From Thermoproteota archaeon (GTDB lineage Archaea > Thermoproteota > Thermoprotei_A > Sulfolobales > Desulfurococcaceae), in contig JAADCY010000078.1 of assembly GCA_013154205.1 (NCBI GenBank), positions 1-16,537 of the forward strand: a stretch of DNA of 16,537 nucleotides. Direction: 5' to 3'. A program made the position numbers and the translations under genes. This document shows, piece by piece, positions 1-6,628 of this stretch. The notes beneath the pieces were generated by a model. It was not told where the DNA came from. It saw only the letters and a program-made list of their open reading frames with translations, and did not search any database. Within the stretch, counting starts at the first letter, position 1; each line of letters starts with the position of its first letter.

Positions 1-33
1 ATTATATTCCCGGAAGCCCCATGGTGTATGATT

Positions 34-1212
34 ATGTCGGATAAGATCTACATTGTAGGAGTCGGTATGACCAAGATAGGGCGATGGTATGGCCGCAGCG
101 CTAAAGACCTATTCTACGAGGCGATAACCAAGGCGATCGAAGACGCAGGCGGTGTGAAACCCCAAGCACTAGTAGTCGGCAATATGACTTCCAGCGTCCT
201 AATGGAGCAGGACAGTCTGGCCGCGCTCCTAGCAGATCATTCTGGTCTAAGAGGAATACCGGCCTTCAAAGTCGAAGCCGCCTGTGGAAGCGGTGGTGCT
301 GCATTCTATGCTGGATATAGTCTTGTCAAGAGTGGCCTCGCAGACATAGTAGCGGTTGGAGGCGTTGAGAAACTAACAGAGGGTATATCGAGCGAAGCGA
401 CAAAGGCCCTAGCACAGGCGGCGGATGCCGAGTACGAGGTGTTCTACGGTGTAAGCTTCACAGGTCTAAATGCATTGGTTGCAAGGCACTATATGACTAA
501 GTACGGTTACAGCAGAGAAGACATGGCTTACTGGCCTCTCCGAATGCATGAATACGCTGCTAGCAACCCGTACGCCCAGCTCCCCAAGAAGACAACGTTC
601 GAAGCGATCCTGAAGAGCCCTGTGGTCGCTGAACCCCTGCATCTCTTCGATTGTTCACCAATTGGTGACGGAGCGGCAGCAGTGATACTTGTGAGGGGTG
701 AGGAGAGAGCCCGTGAGATATCAAAGAAGATCGGGAGGGATGTTCTAGTAGAGGTCAAAGGCGTAGCACTAGCCACTGACAGTGTAGATCTTGGTAGTAG
801 AACCGAGCTACTCACACTTACAAGCACCGTAAAAGCCAGCAGAGAAGCATACAAAATGGCGGGAATAACGGTCAAAGACATAGATTATCTCGAAGTACAC
901 GACGCATTCCACATAACAGGCTTCCTAGCCCTCGAAGACATGGGGTTCGCTGGCAAGGGAGAAGCACCGAAACTCTGGAAAGAGGGAAGATTCGCGAAAG
1001 GCGATAAACCCGAAGTAAATCTGAGCGGAGGACTAAAAGCGAGGGGGCACCCGGTAGGAGCAACCGGGATCTACCAGATAGCCGAGTGTACCCTCCAGCT
1101 ACGCGGAGAATTCCCCGGCGTAAAAGCTTCTGATCCAAGCATAGCTGTAGCACAGAATATAGGCGGTATAGCAACGTACTCGGCTGTAACAGTGCTTGGA
1201 CGCACTCGTTAG
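34..1212 (+). CDS. Thiolase family protein (acetyl-CoA C-acetyltransferase-like)
   Basis: Thiolase of the archaeal/SCP2-like branch, which condenses or cleaves acyl-CoA; in archaea this branch usually feeds HMG-CoA synthase in the mevalonate pathway. Visible (numbered from the ATG at 28) are the nucleophile segment EAACGSGG with Cys86, VHDAF with His291, and NLSGGLKARGHPVGATG with His341. The second thiolase cysteine (CGGG) is replaced by NIGG near residue 377, as is usual in this branch. ATG 34 is preferred because GGTG (23-26) lies 7 nt before it; ATG 28 would add two residues. The usual partner DUF35 zinc-ribbon gene does not follow. A partner could lie upstream outside the window, so a role in mevalonate synthesis is inferred rather than shown. 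The thiolase fold is certain; the exact substrate is not. Confidence 0.9.
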   Translation: MSDKIYIVGVGMTKIGRWYGRSAKDLFYEAITKAIEDAGGVKPQALVVGNMTSSVLMEQDSLAALLADHSGLRGIPAFKVEAACGSGGAAFYAGYSLVKSGLADIVAVGGVEKLTEGISSEATKALAQAADAEYEVFYGVSFTGLNALVARHYMTKYGYSREDMAYWPLRMHEYAASNPYAQLPKKTTFEAILKSPVVAEPLHLFDCSPIGDGAAAVILVRGEERAREISKKIGRDVLVEVKGVALATDSVDLGSRTELLTLTSTVKASREAYKMAGITVKDIDYLEVHDAFHITGFLALEDMGFAGKGEAPKLWKEGRFAKGDKPEVNLSGGLKARGHPVGATGIYQIAECTLQLRGEFPGVKASDPSIAVAQNIGGIATYSAVTVLGRTR

Positions 1213-1222
1213 CAGGGAATAA

Positions 1223-1230
1223 TTGTTTTT
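1223..1230 (+). terminator. T-rich terminator candidate after thiolase
   Basis: TTGTTTTT starts 10 nt after the thiolase stop. Oligo-T tracts are the main intrinsic termination signal in archaea. A short A/T-rich inverted repeat, ATTGTT/AACAAT (1222-1227 and 1237-1242), surrounds it but is too weak to be a convincing hairpin at high temperature. Confidence 0.35.
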
Positions 1231-1239
1231 ACCCATAAC

Positions 1240-1253
1240 AATATAACTATATT
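1240..1253 (+). promoter_or_regulatory. TATA-like promoter element for the carboxyltransferase gene
   Basis: AATATAACTATATT is a perfect 6-2-6 A/T inverted repeat in the 112-nt gap before the carboxyltransferase gene. As a TATA box it predicts a transcript start near 1272 and a leader of about 50 nt, long enough for the GGTG ribosome site. A second A/T patch at about 1276-1287 is an alternative. Confidence 0.35.
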
Positions 1254-1324
1254 ATTCAATGACCCGTTAGGTATGCTAAACATTTTACTGACTAACTCAT
1301 ATCTTGTTCAGCAGGTGTATCGTC

Positions 1325-2890
1325 TTGGGAGAAAAAACAATAAAAGATCTCCTTGAAGAAGTGGAAGAACTACGGAAAAAATCAATGCTCGGCGGCGGGG
1401 AACAGAGGATAGAGGCTCAGCGTAAGAAGGGTAAGCTCTGGGTATGGGATAGGATAAATAGGCTTCTCGACCCAGATACTTTTCACCCTCTCCAATGGAT
1501 GAGAATTACAAGATCAACATACTTCGGTCTCGACAAGAAGAAATATCTGGGCGACGGCGTCGTAGTCGGCTATGGAAAAATCGATGGAAGACCTGTGTTC
1601 ATATACGCGCAGGACTTCACAGTAATGGGTGGAAGCATAGGAGAAGCACATGCAGATAAGATAGTATCGGTTATAGAGAAAGCGATAGAGGTAGGAGCCC
1701 CAGTTATAGGAATTTATGATTCTGGAGGCGCTAGGATACAAGAAGGAGTAGCGTCCCTCCATGGATGTGGCAGAATATTCGCCGCAAACGTTAAGGCCAG
1801 CGGAGTTATACCACAGATAAGCCTCATAATGGGCCCCTGCGCAGGTGCCGCCGCATATAGCCCTGCCTTAACAGATTTCGTAGTCATGGTCAAGAAGAGC
1901 TTCATGTTCATTACGGGCCCCGAAGTAGTCAAGGCAGCCACAGGTATAGAGACAACTTTCGAAGAACTAGGAGGAGCAGACATACACGCCTCCGAATCAG
2001 GAGTGGCACACTTCATTACAGAAGACGAGGATACAGCTTTCCAGCTTGTCCGAGAACTACTGTCGTATCTGCCGAGTAGTTTCGACGAGGATCCCCCGAG
2101 GATAAAGACGGATGACCCTGTTGATAGGAAGTCCGAGGATCTAAGGGATATAGTGCCGCTCGATCCTTCAAAGCCCTTCGATATGCATGATATAATCTAT
2201 AGGGTTCTGGACGACGGTAGATTCCTTGAGGTTCACCAGAACTATGCTAAGTCAGCAATAGTCGGGTTCGGTAGAATAGGCGGCTATAGCGTAGGCGTGG
2301 TCGCGAACAATCCTGCTGTGAATGCTGGTGTAATAGATATCGATGCAAGCCTAAAGATAGCTCGTTTCGTGAGATTCTGTGACAGCTTCAATATACCGAT
2401 AATAACGTTTGTAGATACACCGGGATTCATGCCTGGCTTGGACCAGGAGCACGGCGGAATAATAAAGCATGGAGCCAAGATCCTCTATGCATACGCTGAG
2501 TCGACTGTTCCGAAGATAACCATTATTGTTAGGAAGGCCTATGGCGGTGCATACATTGCTATGGGGAGCAAGAGCCTAGGTGCGGATATATCGTATGCAT
2601 GGCCGACCGCAGAGATAGCTGTGATGGGGCCTGAAGGCGCTGTACGAATACTATACAGGAAAGAAGCGGCGCAGAAAGAAGATCCTAATGCTTATCTCCG
2701 CGAGAAACTTGTAGAATATAGGAAGATATTCGCCAACCCATACAGAGCGGCAGAGCTTGGCTACGTCGACGATATAATAGACCCGGCTGAAACCAGGTAC
2801 AAGATCTACGTCGCACTAGACATGTTGAAAGAGAAGAAGGAGGAAATGATGCATATATTGCCAAGGAAGCACGGCAACATGCCTCTCTAA
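1325..2890 (+). CDS. Acyl-CoA carboxyltransferase subunit (propionyl-CoA carboxylase beta / methylmalonyl-CoA decarboxylase alpha type)
   Basis: Carboxyltransferase subunit of a biotin-dependent enzyme, which moves a carboxyl group between carboxybiotin and an acyl-CoA such as propionyl/methylmalonyl-CoA. Both crotonase-like halves are complete: IYDSGGARIQEG and the oxyanion segment GPCAGAAAY in the first, DTPGFMPG and RKAYGGAYIAMGSK in the second, with the family C-terminus RKHGNMPL. The residue matching the specificity Asp of Streptomyces PccB (GGAYD) is Ile here (GGAYIAM). I recall this as usual in methylmalonyl-CoA decarboxylase alpha subunits; no alignment was made. TTG 1325 is preferred because GGTG (1314-1317) lies 7 nt before it. 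An upstream TTG at 1304 would add seven residues without a ribosome site. The biotin carrier gene faces it across 32 nt. No biotin carboxylase or membrane decarboxylase subunit is in the window, so direction of reaction is open. Confidence 0.93.
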   Translation: MGEKTIKDLLEEVEELRKKSMLGGGEQRIEAQRKKGKLWVWDRINRLLDPDTFHPLQWMRITRSTYFGLDKKKYLGDGVVVGYGKIDGRPVFIYAQDFTVMGGSIGEAHADKIVSVIEKAIEVGAPVIGIYDSGGARIQEGVASLHGCGRIFAANVKASGVIPQISLIMGPCAGAAAYSPALTDFVVMVKKSFMFITGPEVVKAATGIETTFEELGGADIHASESGVAHFITEDEDTAFQLVRELLSYLPSSFDEDPPRIKTDDPVDRKSEDLRDIVPLDPSKPFDMHDIIYRVLDDGRFLEVHQNYAKSAIVGFGRIGGYSVGVVANNPAVNAGVIDIDASLKIARFVRFCDSFNIPIITFVDTPGFMPGLDQEHGGIIKHGAKILYAYAESTVPKITIIVRKAYGGAYIAMGSKSLGADISYAWPTAEIAVMGPEGAVRILYRKEAAQKEDPNAYLREKLVEYRKIFANPYRAAELGYVDDIIDPAETRYKIYVALDMLKEKKEEMMHILPRKHGNMPL

Positions 2891-2922
2891 CAATAATCAA
2901 TCATAAAGAGGGTTATCCCCGG

Positions 2923-3471
2923 TTATTTCTTCTCTTTCTCAGCTTCAAACGGCTTAATACGGATAAGGAGGGTATTCTTAGTCACTGCTTTCCCTGGCTC
3001 CACCCTCACCTCTTCAACAACACCGTCCACATCGCTCCTGATCATGGTAACCATCTTCATGGACTCGATGAGGGCGACCACGTCGCCAGCAGTGACTTTA
3101 TCGCCGGGCTTAACCTTGATATCTATTACTTTCCCGCTGAGCGGAGCCCTGATCTCTCCTGGACGCGCAACTACTTTACCAGTGGCTTTACCCGTGCCAG
3201 AAGCACCCGCGAGCGGTATTAGCTCCACGATCTTATTGACAAGCGCGTTCTCATCATTGATGAATATCCCCGCCTCGCTGGCTTTCACCTTATATGTTTC
3301 GCCGTTTATCTCGACAATTATCGTGTCGTCATCTATTTTCTTCCTGAAAACAATCTCCAGCTCTTCATTATCCCCAATAAGCCTGACAGCAACCCTATTC
3401 TTATCCAGGTCTTTGACCTCGACATCGACTATGTCTCCGCTGAACGTCTCGACACGGTATCGTCTCGGCAT
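2923..3471 (-). CDS. Biotin carboxyl carrier protein (acyl-CoA carboxylase/decarboxylase subunit)
   Basis: A 182-residue biotinyl carrier protein that swings carboxybiotin between partner active sites. The C-terminal biotinyl domain (about residues 105-173) carries ESMKM with the biotinylated Lys139. Before it lie a beta-rich N-terminal domain (about 1-85) and a short Ala/Gly-rich linker (about 88-104), the layout of archaeal acyl-CoA carboxylase carrier subunits. The charged tail EAEKEKK is probably disordered. ATG 3471 is preceded by GAGGGG with 7-nt spacing (3479-3484). The gene ends 32 nt from the end of the carboxyltransferase gene and runs towards it, so the likely partners are not in one operon. 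A biotin protein ligase must act on it and is not in the window. Confidence 0.93.
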   Translation of the reverse strand: MPRRYRVETFSGDIVDVEVKDLDKNRVAVRLIGDNEELEIVFRKKIDDDTIIVEINGETYKVKASEAGIFINDENALVNKIVELIPLAGASGTGKATGKVVARPGEIRAPLSGKVIDIKVKPGDKVTAGDVVALIESMKMVTMIRSDVDGVVEEVRVEPGKAVTKNTLLIRIKPFEAEKEKK

Positions 3472-3519
3472 CTAGTGGCCCCTCACTACACATGTTAGCC
3501 ATTAACAATTATTATTCCA

Positions 3520-3531
3520 CCTATATTAAAT
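3520..3531. promoter_or_regulatory. A/T box between divergent genes, possible shared promoter
   Basis: CTATATTAAATC lies roughly midway between the carrier-protein start (3471, leftward) and the methyltransferase start (3572 or 3584, rightward). It reads as a TATA box on both strands: TATATTAAAT rightward and ATTTAATATA leftward. About 25 nt downstream each way gives starts near 3500 and 3550, leaving short leaders in both directions. I see no second equally good box for the rightward gene. Confidence 0.45.
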
Positions 3532-3571
3532 CCTGTCAAACAAACAATGATACGGGTCAATAAATGAAGGA

Positions 3572-4921
3572 ATGGTGCGAGAATTGGCGAAGCTAGTACT
3601 TGAAAAAGAAATGATCTATGCGCTGATAGAGGCTGTAAGGCTCTCCGAGGAGATTAAGCCTAGCCAGGACGCTAAGCGCAGAGCTTTCAGGAAATACGGC
3701 ATACTTGGTGGTAAGCGTGATCCCCTCGTCACGGCTATTTTCTACGGTATCATGAAGCATCTCGGAGTACTGGATAGGATGATCGAAGACATAATAGGTA
3801 TCGAACCACTAGTACTTGATCCTTGGCTGAGGGCGGCATTACGTACAGTGCTCGAAATAATGGTTTTCAGAGATCCATCCAATAAGACGGTAAAGCTTTT
3901 CGATAAACCAGTAGCAGAGCTATTATCAACGAAAACACATCCATATACGGGAATGTATTATCACAGGCTGTTTCAGTCTAGATTGAAAAGCTATAAGTAT
4001 AATCCTACATCGAGGGAGGCGGTTATAGAGTATAAATATTTCCTTCCATCATGGTATGTGGATAAGATCAGGGAAATACTTGGCGACGAGGCTGATCAGC
4101 TGTTCAAGAGTTTCGATAACCCCCTACCGATAAGTATACGGGTAAACACGTTAAAGGCAAGCGTCGAAGAAGTAATGGAGATCCTAAGAAAAGATGGGAA
4201 GAACCCAGTATTGTCGAAAATAGTTCCTACAGTAATAAAGTTCCAAGGACCATATAATTTCGAGAAATCTCCGCTATGGAGGAGAGGATTAGTCATAATA
4301 CAGGAAGAAGCGAGCGCTCTGGCATCCCTGATCCTGAAACCCGAGCCCGGAATGGTTGTCGTCGATTTAGCAGCCGCTCCGGGAGGTAAAACAGAGCATA
4401 TGGGGGAACTGATGAAAAACAAGGGGAGAATATATGCTTTCGACATAAACAAGCTGAGGATGAAGAGACTTAAACAAATAATTAGCCGTGCAGGCCTAAC
4501 CATCGTGAAAACATATCTGAAAGACGGTAGAGAAGCACCCCGAATCCTCGGAGAAGAAATTGCTGATAGGGTACTAGTCGACGCTCCATGTAGTAGTGAT
4601 GGTACATTAATGAAGAACCCCGATCTAAGGTGGAGGCTTCGACCAGAGAAAGTCGTGGAGCTGAGCAGGCTCCAATACGAGTTACTAGAGGCTGGCTGGA
4701 GGCTCCTTAGAAAAGAAGGTAGGCTTCTATACTGTACCTGTAGCTTGTTAAGAGAAGAGAATGAGAATATAATAGAGAGGTTTTTGAGGAAACATAGTGA
4801 TGCAAGGATCATTGAGCTGAAAGGACCTTACAGCCCCGGATTACTAAAAGGCACTATGAGGGCGTGGCCCCACAGACATGGAACAATAGGTTTCTTCTAC
4901 GCCCTATTGGAGAAGAAATAA
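3572..4921 (+). CDS. NSUN/RsmB-type RNA (cytosine-5-)-methyltransferase
   Basis: S-adenosylmethionine-dependent RNA m5C methyltransferase of the NOL1/NOP2/Sun family, acting on tRNA or rRNA. Residues about 1-130 form a NusB-like helical RNA-binding domain as in RsmB, followed by an RRM-like segment (about 185-225) and the Rossmann catalytic domain. Motif I is DLAAAPGGKT (265-274). Motif IV is DAPCSS with Cys340, the cysteine that releases product. Motif VI is YCTCSLLREENE with Cys390, the expected attacking cysteine. The chain ends with AWPHRHGTIGFFYALL, typical of the family. ATG 3572 has no proper ribosome site; TTG 3584 has GGTG (3574-3577) 6 nt before it and could be the real start, shortening the protein by four residues. 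Target RNA cannot be told from sequence alone. Confidence 0.93.
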   Translation: MVRELAKLVLEKEMIYALIEAVRLSEEIKPSQDAKRRAFRKYGILGGKRDPLVTAIFYGIMKHLGVLDRMIEDIIGIEPLVLDPWLRAALRTVLEIMVFRDPSNKTVKLFDKPVAELLSTKTHPYTGMYYHRLFQSRLKSYKYNPTSREAVIEYKYFLPSWYVDKIREILGDEADQLFKSFDNPLPISIRVNTLKASVEEVMEILRKDGKNPVLSKIVPTVIKFQGPYNFEKSPLWRRGLVIIQEEASALASLILKPEPGMVVVDLAAAPGGKTEHMGELMKNKGRIYAFDINKLRMKRLKQIISRAGLTIVKTYLKDGREAPRILGEEIADRVLVDAPCSSDGTLMKNPDLRWRLRPEKVVELSRLQYELLEAGWRLLRKEGRLLYCTCSLLREENENIIERFLRKHSDARIIELKGPYSPGLLKGTMRAWPHRHGTIGFFYALLEKK

Positions 4922-4985
4922 TTAGGTTATCAATGAATAGCTTAAACAGGTATGATCAAGTAGTTCTTCAAACTAGTGATGAGCC

Positions 4986-6383
4986 TTGAAGCTCTTCGGC
5001 ACAGCAGGTATAAGGAAAAAGTACCCTGACGTACTAGACCCGGTGCTCGCCTATAGAATAGGTCTTGTCCTCAGAGAAACCATTGATGCACGTGAAGCAT
5101 ATATAGTCCATGATACGAGGACTACCAGCCACTTATTCGTCGCAGCTATATCGGCAGGCCTAATGGCGTCGGGATTCGATGCAAACATAATAGGGCTAGC
5201 ACCTACACCAGTGGCGGCTTATGCAGCCAAGAAGCATTGTGCACTAGGAATATCTGTTACCGCGAGCCATAACCCTCCCGAGTATAATGGCTTCAAATTC
5301 TATGATAACGAGGGCTATGAATACGTGCGTAGTCTTGAGAAAATAATAGAGGAGAACCTAGAGAAAGCCAAGCCTCTTCCATGGGATAAGGTTGGCAAGG
5401 CAAGGTACACATCGCGAATCATAGACGATTACATAAATGACATGGTAGAAAAACTAGGTATTCCAAAACCTGCATGGAAGCCTAGGATCGTAGTAGATCT
5501 TGCCAATGGCGCAGCATACAATGTAACACCACCAATAATACGTATGCTAGGAGCAGTGCCGATAACGATCAATGCAAATCCAGATGGATACTTCCCTGTC
5601 AGACCGCCTGAGCCTAGGAAAGATGTCCTAGAGTCCTACCTTAAACTATACTCTTCAGTAGAGCCAGCCATGATCCTAGCACATGACGGCGACGCTGATA
5701 GACTGGCCGTGCTCGACCCTCATACCGGCTTCATAAGGCAGGATCGAATAATCGCTCTATACGCTAAAATGGTGCTAAGGGAGAAGAAAGGAAGAGTCAT
5801 AATATCCATAGATACAGGTAGGGTTGTCGACAAAGTTGTTGAAGAACTAGGCGGCGAAGTCGAACGCTATCTTTTAGGAAAGACACATGAACGTGTAAAA
5901 GAGCTCGGCGCTTCAAACGTCGTGATAGCCGCTGAGCCATGGAAACTAATTGATCCGAGATGGGGGCCATGGGTTGACGGTGTATGGCAAGTAGCCCTAC
6001 TGACAAAACTGGTTGTTGAAAGAGGAAAGCCCTTGGCAAAGATACTGGATGAAGAAGGTATACCAGACTATCCATGGGACAGGAGAAGCTATCTATTCTC
6101 ACCAGTTGAGATCAGAGATACAATATACTCCGAACTAGTAGAAGAGCTAAAATCAATGCTTGGCGAACCAGAGGAAGTAATAACCATAGATGGCTACAGG
6201 TACGAGTACAGCGATGGATCATGGATACTTGTCCGTAAAAGCGGTACAGAGCCCAAGATAAGACTATACATGGAAGCCATGACCGAGCAGCGCCTACGAG
6301 AAATGATAAGGAAGACAGAGAACAAGATTAAAGAGCTATGCATTAAACACGATGCAAAAATAGTGGAAAAAACAATTGGTTAA
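4986..6383 (+). CDS. Alpha-D-phosphohexomutase family enzyme (phosphoglucomutase/phosphomannomutase/phosphopentomutase-like)
   Basis: Mutase that moves phosphate between C1 and C6 (or C1 and C5) of a sugar through a phosphoserine. TASHNPPEYNGFK holds the catalytic Ser94, DGDADR (234-239) binds the metal, and RKSGTEPKIR (417-426) is the C-terminal phosphate-binding loop. The sugar-recognition loop, usually GGExSGH, reads AAEPWKLIDPRWGPWVDG (from 315), so the substrate differs or is held differently. The start is TTG: GTGAT (4976-4980) lies 5 nt upstream, and an ATG at 4979 is out of frame. Roles could be sugar-nucleotide or glycan precursor synthesis, or pentose phosphate interconversion; the latter would suit the AMP phosphorylase about 4.6 kb away, but nothing proves a link. 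It ends four bases before the end of the convergent small gene. Confidence 0.92.
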   Translation: MKLFGTAGIRKKYPDVLDPVLAYRIGLVLRETIDAREAYIVHDTRTTSHLFVAAISAGLMASGFDANIIGLAPTPVAAYAAKKHCALGISVTASHNPPEYNGFKFYDNEGYEYVRSLEKIIEENLEKAKPLPWDKVGKARYTSRIIDDYINDMVEKLGIPKPAWKPRIVVDLANGAAYNVTPPIIRMLGAVPITINANPDGYFPVRPPEPRKDVLESYLKLYSSVEPAMILAHDGDADRLAVLDPHTGFIRQDRIIALYAKMVLREKKGRVIISIDTGRVVDKVVEELGGEVERYLLGKTHERVKELGASNVVIAAEPWKLIDPRWGPWVDGVWQVALLTKLVVERGKPLAKILDEEGIPDYPWDRRSYLFSPVEIRDTIYSELVEELKSMLGEPEEVITIDGYRYEYSDGSWILVRKSGTEPKIRLYMEAMTEQRLREMIRKTENKIKELCIKHDAKIVEKTIG

Positions 6384-6387
6384 AACA

Positions 6388-6576
6388 CTATTTTATAAGC
6401 CTCCTTTTCCTCAACATAGTCTTAAGCTCCTCGCGATCCATGAGCTCTAAGCCCTTAATCTCCTCGAGAAAACGGCGGGCTTCCTCCCTTACATTAGGCT
6501 CGAGATCTCTTAGAACATCTTCTATAATCTCTTTCTTGCTACGCTTACCCCTGTATAGAGACAACCGCGACCCCAA
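6388..6576 (-). CDS. Small charged helical protein, function unknown
   Basis: Up to 62 residues, very rich in Lys, Arg and Glu, predicted almost wholly helical, with no transmembrane segment and no cysteine. I do not recognise a family. The C-terminal part (LEPNVREEARRFLEEIKGLELMDREELKTML) looks like two amphipathic helices with a turn, as in small nucleic-acid- or protein-binding adaptors. A good TATA box (GTTTATATAG, minus strand, 6588-6597) predicts a transcript start near 6567, downstream of the TTG at 6576. The TTG at 6564 (58 residues, MSLYRGKRSKK) therefore fits better as an almost leaderless start. The four-base gap to the convergent mutase gene and the dedicated promoter argue that it is real. 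Confidence 0.6.
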   Translation of the reverse strand: MGSRLSLYRGKRSKKEIIEDVLRDLEPNVREEARRFLEEIKGLELMDREELKTMLRKRRLIK

Positions 6577-6587
6577 AAGAAATTTCT

Positions 6588-6597
6588 ATATAAACTT
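6588..6597 (-). promoter_or_regulatory. TATA box of the small charged-protein gene
   Basis: On the minus strand this reads GTTTATATAG, close to the archaeal consensus TTTATATA. It sits in the 52-nt gap after the amidohydrolase stop and places the transcript start at about 6567. Confidence 0.55.
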
Positions 6598-6614
6598 TGG
6601 TCTTCGCTAACTAT

Positions 6615-6619
6615 AAAAA
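6615..6619 (-). terminator. Oligo-T terminator candidate after the amidohydrolase
   Basis: On the minus strand a TTTTT run follows the amidohydrolase stop by 9 nt, just before the promoter of the next leftward gene. This is the arrangement expected for termination between two transcription units. Confidence 0.35.
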
Positions 6620-6628
6620 CATTAATCA

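Noticed and set aside
1..31. Tail of an upstream gene (frame 2 reads LYSRKPHGV then TGA at 29-31, overlapping the thiolase start)
   Set aside because: Only nine codons are visible and frame 3 is also open to a stop at 42-44, so neither the frame nor the product can be established.
1222..1242. Inverted repeat ATTGTT-N9-AACAAT after the thiolase as a hairpin terminator
   Set aside because: Six A/T-rich base pairs with a nine-base loop would not be stable in a thermophile; the T-run alone is the better explanation.
2908..2922. Small hairpin AGAGGGTTATCCCCG between the convergent carboxyltransferase and carrier genes
   Set aside because: The stem is only three to four base pairs; no T-run follows directly on either strand.
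4096..4812. Long open frame (238 codons) on the minus strand inside the RNA methyltransferase gene
   Set aside because: Low-complexity Ser/Leu-rich translation with no motifs, fully antisense to a gene with complete family motifs; it is a coding shadow.
4976..5029. C/D-box guide RNA candidate (GTGATGA at 4976-4982, CTGA at 5026-5029)
   Set aside because: The C-box match coincides with the ribosome site of the mutase gene, most of the span is coding, and no clear D'/C' pair or terminal stem is present.
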